The notes: generated from the sequence alone by a model not told the origin. DNA of 34,324 nt from an uncultured Rhodospirillaceae bacterium (GCA_900553035.1 USCC01000010.1:1-34324); one strand, 5' to 3'; numbered from the stretch's first letter, positions 15,003 through 23,477 are shown. Numbers and translations: made by a program.

Positions 15003-15667
15003 GCACTTCCGAAACGCCGGAGGAAAAGGAGCGCCGGGAACGGCTGGAGGAAGGGCGGCGTCTGTTCGCAAAGGAATGTACGTTCATGCTGAGCGTCGCC
15101 GACCTGAACCAGCTTCCGTCCGGCCGTGAACCCGAAGTCGCCTTTACGGGGCGTTCAAATGTTGGCAAGTCAAGCCTGATCAACGCTCTGACGGGGCGGT
15201 CAAACCTGGCGCGGACGTCAAATACGCCGGGTCGCACACAGATGCTGAACTTTTTCGATCTGGACGGGCGGCTTCGGCTGGTTGACATGCCGGGATACGG
15301 CTTTGCCCAAGCTCCGAAAGATCAGGTCGAAGCCTGGAAAAGACTGGTGAATTCCTACCTGAAAGGGCGGCCGCAGTTGCGTCGTGTGTGTCTTCTGATC
15401 GACAGCCGCCATGGCCTGAAAAAATCCGATACGGACGTTATGGAGATGATGGATAAGGCCGCCGTCGTTTATCAGGCTGTTTTGACGAAAACCGACAAAC
15501 TGCCGGCAGGGGCGCTGGAAAAGGTGAAGACAGAAGTCGAAGACGCCCTTTCCCGTCATACGGCCGCCTATCCCGGGGTTCTTGCGACAAGCGCACAGAC
15601 CGGGGCGGGTCTGCCCGAACTCCGGGCGTCTCTGGCGGCGCTGGCCGGAGACGAAACTTTCCGATAA
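14999..15667 (+). CDS. engB: Ribosome biogenesis GTPase EngB (YsxC/YihA)
   Basis: EngB is an essential TrmE-Era type GTPase for large-subunit assembly. The 222-residue protein has G1 GRSNVGKSS (residues 51-59), a conserved switch I with TSNTPGRTQ, G3 DMPGYGFA near residue 98, and G4 TKTDK near 158, and the closing SAQTGAGL (G5). An acidic/basic 25-residue N-terminal extension precedes the core. ATG 14999 overlaps the yidC stop; a longer in-frame extension to 14870 lies inside yidC and is not credible. Confidence 0.95.
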   Translation: MSTSETPEEKERRERLEEGRRLFAKECTFMLSVADLNQLPSGREPEVAFTGRSNVGKSSLINALTGRSNLARTSNTPGRTQMLNFFDLDGRLRLVDMPGYGFAQAPKDQVEAWKRLVNSYLKGRPQLRRVCLLIDSRHGLKKSDTDVMEMMDKAAVVYQAVLTKTDKLPAGALEKVKTEVEDALSRHTAAYPGVLATSAQTGAGLPELRASLAALAGDETFR

Positions 15668-15741
15668 AAAAGATGGTATTTAAAACACGTTCTTGATAGA
15701 TTGAACGCGGCCCCAGAATGAAACAGAGTTGAAAACCGTCC

Positions 15742-17244
15742 ATGTTACGTCTCAGACGCGTGCCGATCGATACGGGAAGAGAAAACGTCGCCTTTATTAA
15801 CCGAAGGTGCGCGGAATTTCGTTTGGATGAACTGAACGGGACAAACCGGGTCGAAATCCACGGCGGGCTTCAGCCGATTTTCGCCACGGCTTATGCCGTC
15901 AGCGACAACGCCGTTGTTGACGTGGATGAAATCGGGCTGTGCGAGCAGGCGTTCCATCTGATCAACCTGCCCGAAGGTTCTGAAATCGCGGTATCACCCG
16001 CGTCTGCGCCGTCCAGTATTGATTCCGTACGCCGGAAAATCAACGGCGGCATCCTCAGCGCGAACGAATACCGCGCCATCATCGGCGACGTGGCGGCCTA
16101 CCGTTATACGCCGACGGAACTTGCGGCTTTTCTGGTGTCGAACGCCAGCTTCATGTCGCCGCAGGAAGTGTTGTCCATGACGGAAGCCCTGATTGAATAC
16201 CGCAAACCTGTTGACTGGGGGCTGAACCTGGTCGTTGACGAACACTGCATTGGGGGGATTCCGGCGAACCGCACGACGATGATTGTCGCGCCGATCGCCA
16301 TTGCCTACGGCATGTGCATGCCGGGTTCAATGACGCGCGGCGTCACATCCTGTTCCGGGGCAGCCGATGCCATGGAAGTTCTCTCCCGCGTCGAGCTGAG
16401 CGAACCCGAGATGGAGCAGGTCGTTCAGGAAATCGGCGGATGCATGGTTCTGGACGGCGGCCGTTTTGCGCTGTCGGCGACGGAGGATCTTCTGCTGGGG
16501 TTGGAAAAGGCGCTGGGCATCAGTACGCCACAGCAGATTGTCGCCTCGATTCTGGCCAACAAGATTGCAATGGGTATCACGCATCTGCTGATTGACATTC
16601 CGGTCGGGAAAACGGCGAAAATCCGATCCATGAGCGAAGCGATGAGCCTGCGGAAACTTTTTGAATACGTCGGGGACATGCTTTCCATGACGATTGATGT
16701 TGTCGTGACCGATGGGACCGAACCGGTCGGCAACGGCATCGGCCCGGTTCTGGAGGCGCGCGATGTCATGAAAGTCCTGCGTTGCCGCGAGGACGCGCCG
16801 CAGGATCTGCGGGAAAAATCGCTGTTTATTGCAGGCCGCGTTCTGGAATTTGATCCGCAGCTTCGCGGAGGGCAGGGGTACTATCAGGCGCGTGAAATTC
16901 TGGATTCGGGCCGCGCGCTGGAAGTGATGAGCCAGCTGGTACACGCCCAGGGAAAACTTTCGCCGCCGCCGCTGGGACAGCTGACGCGCGACATCACGGC
17001 CGAGGCTTCGGGCGTTGTCGAGGAAATCGACGGTGCTCAGATTAACCGGATCGCCATGACGGCCGGCGCACCTCTGGACAAGGGGGCGGGCGTTGATCTG
17101 TTCAAAAAGGTCGGCGATTCGGTTGAACAGGGAGAAGTGCTGTACCGGATTTACGCATCAAAGCCAACCTCTTTTGCCTTTACAAACGGTCTGGCCGAGG
17201 GAAACAGCGGGTATAAAATTTCCCTCAAGGGCAATTCCTTTTAA
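15742..17244 (+). CDS. Thymidine phosphorylase / AMP phosphorylase-family protein
   Basis: This 500-residue protein belongs to the long bacterial/archaeal branch of the nucleoside phosphorylase II family (archaeal AMP phosphorylase DeoA and its bacterial relatives). It has an extra N-terminal domain of about 85 residues, then the helical and alpha/beta phosphorylase domains, and a C-terminal domain (DITAEASGVVEEIDGAQINRIA onward). The family phosphate-binding motif (normally DKHxxGG) reads DEHCIGG near residue 171, so Lys is Glu. TRGVTSCSGAADAMEVL is otherwise typical. Family members split nucleosides or NMPs with phosphate. No close ribosome site is seen. It lies 74 bases after engB, where relatives often have argB. 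Confidence 0.82.
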   Translation: MLRLRRVPIDTGRENVAFINRRCAEFRLDELNGTNRVEIHGGLQPIFATAYAVSDNAVVDVDEIGLCEQAFHLINLPEGSEIAVSPASAPSSIDSVRRKINGGILSANEYRAIIGDVAAYRYTPTELAAFLVSNASFMSPQEVLSMTEALIEYRKPVDWGLNLVVDEHCIGGIPANRTTMIVAPIAIAYGMCMPGSMTRGVTSCSGAADAMEVLSRVELSEPEMEQVVQEIGGCMVLDGGRFALSATEDLLLGLEKALGISTPQQIVASILANKIAMGITHLLIDIPVGKTAKIRSMSEAMSLRKLFEYVGDMLSMTIDVVVTDGTEPVGNGIGPVLEARDVMKVLRCREDAPQDLREKSLFIAGRVLEFDPQLRGGQGYYQAREILDSGRALEVMSQLVHAQGKLSPPPLGQLTRDITAEASGVVEEIDGAQINRIAMTAGAPLDKGAGVDLFKKVGDSVEQGEVLYRIYASKPTSFAFTNGLAEGNSGYKISLKGNSF

Positions 17245-17296
17245 CTCTTTCGCCGCTTTTCGATTCGGGATGGCTGTTCTTTTTTTTGACTTTCTT

Positions 17297-17325
17297 TTGA
17301 AGAAAAGCGTTTCTTCAGTTATACT
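17297..17325 (+). promoter_or_regulatory. Sigma-70 promoter of the lipoprotein gene
   Basis: TTGAAG (17297-17302) and TATACT (17320-17325) with a 17-base spacer, 36 bases before the next ATG. Confidence 0.65.
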
Positions 17326-17361
17326 TGCTGTCACGATTTATTCTGATGAAAGGAATTTTCA

Positions 17362-17952
17362 ATGAAAGCAGCTAAATTCTTTCTGAGCGTTGTGGTTTTT
17401 GCCGGTCTTGCCGCGTGCAGCACCACGGGCGGCGACGTTGTCGTTTCCCGCAGTGACGATCTGTCTTCGCGTCCTTCCTGGGCGAAGGAAGCCGAATCCT
17501 TTAAAATCGAGGACGGCACCGTTTATTCGTTGGGCACAACCACGATTTCGGCGGACAGCCGCATCGAAGCGGGGTATCGCATTGCCGAAAACAATGCCAA
17601 AGGGGCAATTGCCAGCGCGATTGAACAGCGTCTGAATTATATTTTCCAGAACGCTGAGGAAGGCACGGAGCTTGACGCCCGCCAGACGCGTTTTATCGGG
17701 GCTGAATTTACAAAGCTGACCACATCTTCCATCCGTCCGGGCGGACGTTACTGGGAAAAGGTCGCAACGACCGACGCGAACGGCCAGAAAAAGCTGATTT
17801 ACCGCGTATATGCCCGGGTCAGTATGCCGGAAGAAGACTTCAAAAAGGCCATTTTCGACGCTATCCGGCGCGCACAGGGCAAAGTTGGCCTGTCACAGGA
17901 CTTTGCTCAGAAAGTCGACCAGCACTGGAACGAATTCGTCACCGGCGAATAA
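17362..17952 (+). CDS. LPP20-like outer-membrane or periplasmic lipoprotein
   Basis: A 196-residue predicted lipoprotein. The signal peptide ends in the lipobox LAAC with acylated Cys19, followed by STTGGD. The mature part resembles LPP20/FlgT-N-like proteins, with a PSWAKEAESFKIEDGTVYSLG entry (split across residues 39-60), a helix rich in Ala with AENNAKGAIASAIEQ, and a beta segment KLIYRVYARVSMPEEDF. No enzyme motif is visible. AAGGA lies upstream of the ATG. It has its own promoter and terminator, so it is a single-gene unit. Function unknown. Confidence 0.75.
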   Translation: MKAAKFFLSVVVFAGLAACSTTGGDVVVSRSDDLSSRPSWAKEAESFKIEDGTVYSLGTTTISADSRIEAGYRIAENNAKGAIASAIEQRLNYIFQNAEEGTELDARQTRFIGAEFTKLTTSSIRPGGRYWEKVATTDANGQKKLIYRVYARVSMPEEDFKKAIFDAIRRAQGKVGLSQDFAQKVDQHWNEFVTGE

Positions 17953-17975
17953 ACGTTTTTATGGTTTTCAGAAAG

Positions 17976-17999
17976 GCCTCCGCTTTGAATGGCGGAGGC
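17976..17999 (+). terminator. Rho-independent terminator after the lipoprotein gene
   Basis: GCCTCCGC / GCGGAGGC stem with an eight-base loop, extended by A-T pairs and followed by TTTT. Confidence 0.88.
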
Positions 18000-18006
18000 T
18001 TTTCCG

Positions 18007-18035
18007 TTGCCCGCGCGGGTTTCTTCCCGTATAAA
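18007..18035 (+). promoter_or_regulatory. Candidate promoter of the DtxR-family gene
   Basis: TTGCCC (18007-18012) and TATAAA (18030-18035) are 17 bases apart, 30 bases before the ATG and just after the preceding terminator. Confidence 0.5.
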
Positions 18036-18065
18036 TAAAGGAATGGTTTTATTTTAGGTGAAGCT

Positions 18066-18731
18066 ATGGAAATTTCATCCCGTCTGGAAGATTATCTGGA
18101 AGCGCTGTTCGACCTGGAAGTGTCGGGGAAAAAACAGACGGTTTCCGCTCTGGCCGAAAATTTGGGCCTGACGAAAGGGACCGTTGTTGCCGGCGTCAAG
18201 CGCATGGTGGATCTGAAACTGGCGGTTCATGCGGCGTACGGAAATATCCGCCTGACCGAAGAAGGGCGGCGCATCGGGTGGCGTATCTTTACAAAGCACG
18301 AACGGCTGAAGGCTTTTTTCCATGATTTTCTGGATGCCGACGAACGCCGGGCGGACGAGATTGCCTGTCTGATTGAACACCATGTCAAAGGAGCAATCGG
18401 CGATCGTTTTTTCAATCTGGTTGATTTCCTGTATTCGGCTCGCGAAGCCGGCCGGGAATGGGTTCGCGAGCTGACGGAAGCCCTGCCGGCCGATCGGGAT
18501 CTGCCCAAACCCCTGACGCTTTTCAGCGCCGAACGGGGCGTCGTCTGCCGCCTGAGCGGTTCGGAAGAAATGCGTCTGCGACTGAATGAAGTCGGAATAA
18601 CGTGCGGCGCCGCCGTTGAAAATCCGGCCTACAACGTTACTTCGGGAGAATACCGTTTCTTTCTTTCCGGGAAAACCGTTGTCCTGCCGGAAGAAGAGGC
18701 CGCAACGGTCTGGGTGCGCGAAAAACGCTGA
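18066..18731 (+). CDS. DtxR/MntR-family metal-dependent transcriptional regulator
   Basis: A 221-residue metal-sensing repressor. Residues 1-65 form the winged helix (VSALAENLGLTKGTVVAGVKRM is the recognition region). The dimer and metal-binding domain follows with His78 (TKHERL), Cys101, Glu104 and His105 in ACLIEHHV. Cys at position 101 matches the Cys of iron-sensing DtxR/IdeR rather than the Glu of manganese-sensing MntR, although the N-terminal EDYLE looks like MntR. A C-terminal SH3/FeoA-like domain covers about residues 145-221. Iron sensing is therefore likely but inferred. The feo operon in this window is a plausible target. AGGTGA lies upstream of the ATG. Confidence 0.85.
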   Translation: MEISSRLEDYLEALFDLEVSGKKQTVSALAENLGLTKGTVVAGVKRMVDLKLAVHAAYGNIRLTEEGRRIGWRIFTKHERLKAFFHDFLDADERRADEIACLIEHHVKGAIGDRFFNLVDFLYSAREAGREWVRELTEALPADRDLPKPLTLFSAERGVVCRLSGSEEMRLRLNEVGITCGAAVENPAYNVTSGEYRFFLSGKTVVLPEEEAATVWVREKR

Positions 18732-18742
18732 GGTTTCATAAA

Positions 18743-18779
18743 AAACGGCCTTTTCCCCTGGTTCGGGAAAAGGCCGTTT
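18743..18779. terminator. Strong bidirectional terminator between convergent genes
   Basis: A perfect 15-bp stem, AAACGGCCTTTTCCC / GGGAAAAGGCCGTTT, with a seven-base loop. A- and T-tracts at both ends let it serve the DtxR-family gene on plus and the MuiA-family gene on minus. Confidence 0.92.
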
Positions 18780-18787
18780 CCGTTTGT

Positions 18788-20458
18788 TTAAAGCCCTGTC
18801 AGAATCCGGTCTTTCGGATAAATGACGGCATAGCCGAAATCGATGGTTTTCTTTTCCGAGGGAGCGTAAAGGCTTTCCCACATGACCGTTCCGACCTTGT
18901 TATTGGGATCAAGAACGTAATCCGGTGTTGTTCTGTCCTTGATGACCTTCACGGAAATGCCGCTGTCGCGGGCCACCGGAAGCGAATCATAAACAGCGAT
19001 TTTCAGCGGAGTCTTGTGCAGGTTCTGCACTTCCGCGCGGGAAAGGGCTTCAATTTTAACGTCGCGGTTCAGAACGCCTCCCTCTGTTTTTTCACCGCCC
19101 AGAACCGTATATTTGACGCGGATTTTTTCATCCGGCCCGAACGACAGATGAAGCTTTTCATTCGGTCGGAGCAGGTCTATGTACGAACTGCCGATAAAGT
19201 CGTCGTCACGGAAAAGCGAAACGTTTCCGGGAAGAAGAGGAAGCTCGCCTTTGAAGATAAGCGTGGCAATCAGGTAGGCCGACGCGTCCAGAGCCGGCAT
19301 TGTTTCGGCTCGGATTTCCGCCGGGGAAACATATTCACCGACCGTAAAGCGGTATTCCGCGCCGTCGGCCGGAACGTTCGCCGTTCCTCTGATTTCAAAC
19401 ACGCCCGAAAATTCGGTCGCCGTAACGGATGCCGTTTCCATGACGGCGTCCTGCATGACTTCGGCTTCAAAACTGTCGAGCTTCTGAAGTTGCTGCGGGG
19501 CGGCAAAGTTCGTCAGCTGCGCCGAGGTGCCCCCCAGAGCTTTTTTCTCGCGCAGGAAATGAACGGGTTTTTCCGCCGGCGCCGCCAGATCCAGCCATTT
19601 CGGCGTCAGAACCGGCGGGGTCGTATTCACCGAAGGCACCGCCGTCGACAGGGTCAGCGCGACATTCGTCCAGTCTTCACCCGTTTTCTGTGCAATGTTT
19701 CCGTACTGGATGATTTTCACGGTTTCCTGCCCCGAATCCAGCCGCGCTTCGTACAGCGGTTGCCACGACGCGCCGAACATCTGGTATTGCAAAGTCAACC
19801 GGGCTGTCCCCGGGCGTTTGGTTTCAACGTTGACGCGGATCTGTTTCCAGCTTTTGCGTCCTGTCGCGATGGATCGTTTCTTCAGCCGGAGAGCGTTCAG
19901 TTCCATATCCAGCCCGCGCAGAGCAATCTGCTTTTCGATTTTGTCCTTTCCCATCGTGTTCATGCTGTTTTGAATGACGGTCAGGGCTTTCTGCCATGAA
20001 TCCGGATTCGGCACGGCTTTTTCCGTGTTGGGGGTCGGAGCGCCGTTCGGATTATAGCTGACTTCGCGGATGAAAGCCTCTCCGGTTTCAAGAGCTTTCA
20101 GCTCGGCTTCCAGAAAAAGGCGTTTGTCCTGAAGAGCCGTGATTTTATCATCCAGCTCTTTTTCGCCGGCGACGACGAGCTTGTCGCTGTACATCTGTTT
20201 CGTTTCAACCGATCCGATTGAAAACGCGCCGGTTCCTTTTCCCGCGACACGGATTGAATCCGGGAGAATGCCGGCGGGCAGGCCGTCAAACAGCAGAGTG
20301 GTTTTGCCGGCGGGAAGCGAAATTTCAGCCGTGCGGGAAACGTTCGCGCGATCCGGAAAGACTGTGACGGCCGTAATTTTTGACGGCGCGTCGATTTCAC
20401 CGGCCCGAGCCATGCCGGAAAGACAGAACAGGGTCAGCGCAATAACAGGAAGCTTCAT
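18788..20458 (-). CDS. MuiA-family secreted protein (DUF4140/DUF4139)
   Basis: A 556-residue protein with a signal peptide (MKLPVIALTLFCLSGMARA, cut before GEI). The N-terminal DUF4140-like domain runs from ITAVTVFPDRANVSRTAEI to about residue 120. A helical stretch with KELDDKITALQDKR follows, and then the DUF4139 domain from LTLQYQMFGASWQPLYEARLD to the end. Such proteins were named mucoidy inhibitor A; their biochemical role is not known. The start at 20458 has AGGAG seven bases upstream, better than two earlier Met codons. It lies 10 bases after the amino-acid binding protein gene, so the two form an operon. Confidence 0.85.
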   Translation of the reverse strand: MKLPVIALTLFCLSGMARAGEIDAPSKITAVTVFPDRANVSRTAEISLPAGKTTLLFDGLPAGILPDSIRVAGKGTGAFSIGSVETKQMYSDKLVVAGEKELDDKITALQDKRLFLEAELKALETGEAFIREVSYNPNGAPTPNTEKAVPNPDSWQKALTVIQNSMNTMGKDKIEKQIALRGLDMELNALRLKKRSIATGRKSWKQIRVNVETKRPGTARLTLQYQMFGASWQPLYEARLDSGQETVKIIQYGNIAQKTGEDWTNVALTLSTAVPSVNTTPPVLTPKWLDLAAPAEKPVHFLREKKALGGTSAQLTNFAAPQQLQKLDSFEAEVMQDAVMETASVTATEFSGVFEIRGTANVPADGAEYRFTVGEYVSPAEIRAETMPALDASAYLIATLIFKGELPLLPGNVSLFRDDDFIGSSYIDLLRPNEKLHLSFGPDEKIRVKYTVLGGEKTEGGVLNRDVKIEALSRAEVQNLHKTPLKIAVYDSLPVARDSGISVKVIKDRTTPDYVLDPNNKVGTVMWESLYAPSEKKTIDFGYAVIYPKDRILTGL

Positions 20459-20468
20459 TATCATTCTC

Positions 20469-21494
20469 CTAATCTTCAAAAGAGGGAGCCCATATCCGGC
20501 CGCCGTCCGTCCAGAGGCGGTTGGCCGAGCGTTTGATTTTCAGGGGCGATCGGTCTCCCAGCGCGCGGCGGTAGATTTCGCCGTAATTTCCGCGTTCGGC
20601 CAGGGTTCTGTACAGCCATTTCGGATCAAGCCCCAGTTCCCGGGCGAACAGATCGTTTTCGCCCAGAAGGTTCAGGATTTCCCGGTCGCGGGTATTTTGG
20701 AAATCCTCGATGTTCTGGGATGAAACGCCTTTTTTCTCTGCGGCGATCAGGGCATAAATCAGCCAGCGGAGCATCTTTGCCATTTCGGGATCGTCCTTGC
20801 GGATGTAGGGGCCTGTCGGAAATGTGCGGACAATTTCGGGAAGCACGACCAGATCGACGGTGTCCGGCGTTTTTTTGAAATAATCGGAATGCAGGGTTTC
20901 CAGCCGATCCAGAAGAAGGTCGCACCGCTTCAGGTAAAGCAGTTCTTTGGCTCGCCCCAGATCCGGGAAGCTCATGATTTTGAGGTCAAGCTGGTATTTT
21001 TTATTGTACTCGTCCAACGCCTGGAGCAGGAAGGAAGAGGCTTCAACGCACACTTTCTTTCCGGCATAGTCTTTCATTGACGTTGCTTCGGGATTGTAGT
21101 GGGCGATGAACGCCAGGGCGGTATAATAGTAAATGGCGGGAAAAGCAGCGTTTGAAACGAAATCGTTTTTTATGGTCCAGGGCGTTGCAGCCATCAGGAG
21201 GTCAATTTCGTTGTTCGCCAGCATCCGGAATCCTTCGTCACGGTTGGCGGGGATCGGCTGAATCGCTTCAGGGCGTCCCAGAATGGCTGTCGCCGCCGCG
21301 CGGCAAACCTCAATATCGATTCCCTGCCATTCGTTTTCCCTGTTCCGATAGGCATAGGCATCGGCCGTTGTCCGGACGCCGCAGCGGACAACGCCGGTTT
21401 GCTTGATGCGGTTCAGGACAGCGCCCGCTTCGGCAGAGGGCAGGAAGGTTGTAAAGCTGAGCAGGAAAGCAAAAAGAGACAGAAAGCGCGTCAT
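20469..21494 (-). CDS. AapJ-like amino-acid ABC transporter substrate-binding protein
   Basis: A 341-residue periplasmic solute-binding protein of family 3. Signal peptide at residues 1-23 (MTRFLSLFAFLLSFTTFLPS...AEA). The mature part begins AVLNRIKQTGVVRCGVRTTADAYA in pieces typical of general L-amino-acid binding proteins, and ends with RALGDRSPLKIKRSANRLWTDGG, close to the AapJ C-terminus. No permease or ATPase gene lies nearby, so it is an orphan binding protein or its transporter is elsewhere. The start at 21494 is preferred over upstream Met codons because the signal peptide then begins correctly. Confidence 0.88.
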   Translation of the reverse strand: MTRFLSLFAFLLSFTTFLPSAEAGAVLNRIKQTGVVRCGVRTTADAYAYRNRENEWQGIDIEVCRAAATAILGRPEAIQPIPANRDEGFRMLANNEIDLLMAATPWTIKNDFVSNAAFPAIYYYTALAFIAHYNPEATSMKDYAGKKVCVEASSFLLQALDEYNKKYQLDLKIMSFPDLGRAKELLYLKRCDLLLDRLETLHSDYFKKTPDTVDLVVLPEIVRTFPTGPYIRKDDPEMAKMLRWLIYALIAAEKKGVSSQNIEDFQNTRDREILNLLGENDLFARELGLDPKWLYRTLAERGNYGEIYRRALGDRSPLKIKRSANRLWTDGGRIWAPSFED

Positions 21495-21628
21495 GTTTTT
21501 CCCGTTTATAATCATGAAAATAAAAAAGACCTGCTTAATATACCTGAAGAATGAAAAAGAGTGTATCCCGATTGTCATTTTCTGTTATTTTTAAAAGAAC
21601 AGAGTTTTTTCGGGAAAAGAGGGGTGAA

Positions 21629-22324
21629 ATGCGTCGGAAATTTTTTTGGCTGATTTTTTTCTGTGCGGCCGCCTTTTTCACGCCGGCTCGGGCTCAGAAA
21701 ATAACGCCGGAAGCGTGGATCGAAGACCGCGGAAGAGAACTCCTGAAGGCTTTGGCCGACCCGAGTATGAAGCGGCGGCAGGGGCTTGTGTTGCGGCTGG
21801 CCGAAAACTCCTTTAATGCGAAAGAACTGTCCCGGTTGGCGATGGGGCGTTACTGGGTTGAGTTTTCGCCCGAACAGAAAGCCCGTTTCCAATCCCTGTT
21901 TATGCGCTATTTCGTTGTGACCTATACGGCGGCGCCTCTGCCGGTGCAGGGCGTGACCTTCCGTGTGCAGGGCACGGCTCCTTCGGGAAAGGATATTCTG
22001 GTCAAAACGTCCGTCAATCTGGCGTCGGCTCGGGAATTTCAGGAAAGCCTTCAAAGCGCCAACGAAATCATCTCGATGTCGGGCGTTTCGCTTCAGGCGA
22101 CGACGCTGACTCTGATTTTCGCCCTCAGAGGCGTATCCGACGGGTATTATGTTCGCGACGTTCAGGTGGAAGGCCAGAGCATGCTTTTATTCCTGCGCCG
22201 GAAGCTGGAGGACGAGTTCAAAAAATCCAGTTATGACATTGACGTCCTTCTGGAAGGCATGGATGAAAAAATCCGGACGGCGGTTCTGAACGCAAACGTG
22301 TTGGAACGGTCGGAGGCGCCTTAA
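21629..22324 (+). CDS. MlaC-like phospholipid-binding ABC transporter component
   Basis: MlaC carries phospholipids between the outer-membrane and inner-membrane parts of the Mla system. The 231-residue protein has a signal peptide (residues 1-21, ending PARAQ) and the MlaC/Ttg2D fold: LSRLAMGRYWVEFSPEQKARF near residue 70, LFMRYFVVTY, and DVQVEGQSMLLFLRRKLEDEF near 185. GAGGGGTGAA precedes the ATG at 21629; a longer frame to 21551 lacks a ribosome site. No other mla gene lies beside it. Confidence 0.8.
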   Translation: MRRKFFWLIFFCAAAFFTPARAQKITPEAWIEDRGRELLKALADPSMKRRQGLVLRLAENSFNAKELSRLAMGRYWVEFSPEQKARFQSLFMRYFVVTYTAAPLPVQGVTFRVQGTAPSGKDILVKTSVNLASAREFQESLQSANEIISMSGVSLQATTLTLIFALRGVSDGYYVRDVQVEGQSMLLFLRRKLEDEFKKSSYDIDVLLEGMDEKIRTAVLNANVLERSEAP

Positions 22325-22355
22325 CCGGCCTGAAGCTGCGGGCTTCTGAGAAAAA

Positions 22356-22391
22356 TGTCCCGTTCCGCCTGATTCCCGGCGGGACGGGACA
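22356..22391. terminator. Bidirectional terminator between the MlaC-like and FlaF-like genes
   Basis: A 14-bp stem, TGTCCCGTTCCGCC / GGCGGGACGGGACA with one G-T pair and an eight-base loop. A-rich sequence on the left and GCGTTTT on the right. Confidence 0.85.
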
Positions 22392-22397
22392 GCGTTT

Positions 22398-23378
22398 TCA
22401 GGCGGCGTACCGGATGCGTTCCAGCAGGCCTTCGGAAATCTGCAGGTTGACGTTAATCAGCGTATCAATGGTCGGATTGGACGTATCGGCGCCGATTTCA
22501 AAGGTTTTCTGCACCGTGAAATCCGCCAGCCGCGTCAGGTTTTCACGGGTTTCCTTCGCCATCGGATGATTTTTGGCGTTGATCAGCGTGCGGATGCCCG
22601 TCCACAGTTCCAAATTATTTTCCAACGCCTGAACCAGCCCGGAAGCGTCAGATGTTTCTTTGGCTTCGGACAGACGGAGCGCCGCGTTCAAAAGTGCGAG
22701 CGCATCGGATTCGGCCGCGGACAGCGGGCGGCTTTCAAGGAAACCGGCGGCAATCTGCAGGTTGATGTTGATCAGTGTGCTCAACGTTTCATCATTGCGT
22801 TCACGTCCCAGTTCAAGCGTCTTTTTAATCGTAAAATCCGCCAGTTTCAGAATGCTCTGCTCTGTTTCGGAAGTCAGGGGCATGTCTTTGCGTTCGGTCA
22901 GAGTTTTAAGCGCAATCCAGACGTTCAGGTTTTCGTCAAGAGCCGCGATCAGAGCCGCGTTATCACAGCGCGCTGCCGCTTCGGTCATGTCCTGCGCACA
23001 CTGGAGCAGAGCCTGAGCGTTTTCCTTCAGGGCCGGCAGGCGCAGGTTTTCCATCAGACCCTGGGCAATCTGCATGTTCAGGTTTTCCAGCGTGTCCAGC
23101 GTCTTGTCCGAAGCGTCGCATCCTTCAGCGATCGTTTTGGCGACGACGAACTGAGCCAGTTTCAGAAGGTTGTCCCGGGTTTCGCGGGGCATCGGATGCC
23201 CTTCGCGGGACACGACGGTTTGAATCGCGGTCCACAGCTGTAAATTCTCGTCCAGAGCAATTGTCAGCTCGGTTTTGTCCCCGGCACTGCGCGTGCGGGA
23301 AATGTTCGTCGCGGCGCTGATCAGGGCGAGGGCGTCTTCTTCGGCCGTTGAAAGAGCCGGAAACAGTTCGTTTGTCAT
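22398..23378 (-). CDS. Protein with three tandem FlaF-like domains
   Basis: FlaF is an alphaproteobacterial protein of about 115 residues, with one domain, that controls flagellin secretion and synthesis together with FlbT. This 326-residue protein is three FlaF-like units in a row: about residues 9-113, 115-219 and 220-326. Each has the same landmarks: an ALDEN/ALENN...LW motif at 41, 147 and 251, then an L-x-K/R-L-A-D/Q-F helix, and L-x-N-x-N-x-Q-I-A/S-x-G-L/F near the end of each unit. Repeats are clearly related but diverged, so the triplication is old. GGAGG five bases upstream selects the ATG at 23378 over one at 23390. It follows flgH, past a hairpin. Family call is by eye; function in flagellin export is inferred. 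Confidence 0.8.
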   Translation of the reverse strand: MTNELFPALSTAEEDALALISAATNISRTRSAGDKTELTIALDENLQLWTAIQTVVSREGHPMPRETRDNLLKLAQFVVAKTIAEGCDASDKTLDTLENLNMQIAQGLMENLRLPALKENAQALLQCAQDMTEAAARCDNAALIAALDENLNVWIALKTLTERKDMPLTSETEQSILKLADFTIKKTLELGRERNDETLSTLININLQIAAGFLESRPLSAAESDALALLNAALRLSEAKETSDASGLVQALENNLELWTGIRTLINAKNHPMAKETRENLTRLADFTVQKTFEIGADTSNPTIDTLINVNLQISEGLLERIRYAA

Positions 23379-23418
23379 GAAATCCTCCATGTCGTTGTCT
23401 TTTGGGGAAAGAAAAAGC

Positions 23419-23471
23419 GGGCACTCCGGGAGCCGGGTAAAACGGGAGGAGATATGGCTCCCGGAGTGCCC
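23419..23471 (-). terminator. Hairpin terminator or attenuator between flgH and the FlaF-like gene
   Basis: A perfect 16-bp stem, GGGCACTCCGGGAGCC / GGCTCCCGGAGTGCCC, with a 21-base loop. On the minus strand it is followed by GCTTTTTCTTT, and the FlaF-like ATG comes about 40 bases later. No promoter fits in the remaining gap, so the downstream gene seems to depend on read-through. Confidence 0.8.
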
Positions 23472-23477
23472 AAAGGC

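Noticed and set aside
13284..15071. A 595-codon open frame antisense to yidC
   Set aside because: It mirrors yidC codon by codon, is rich in Arg, Gln and His with no family features, and has no ribosome site. Similar long antisense frames lie under kefB, feoB and the MuiA gene and come from codon bias.
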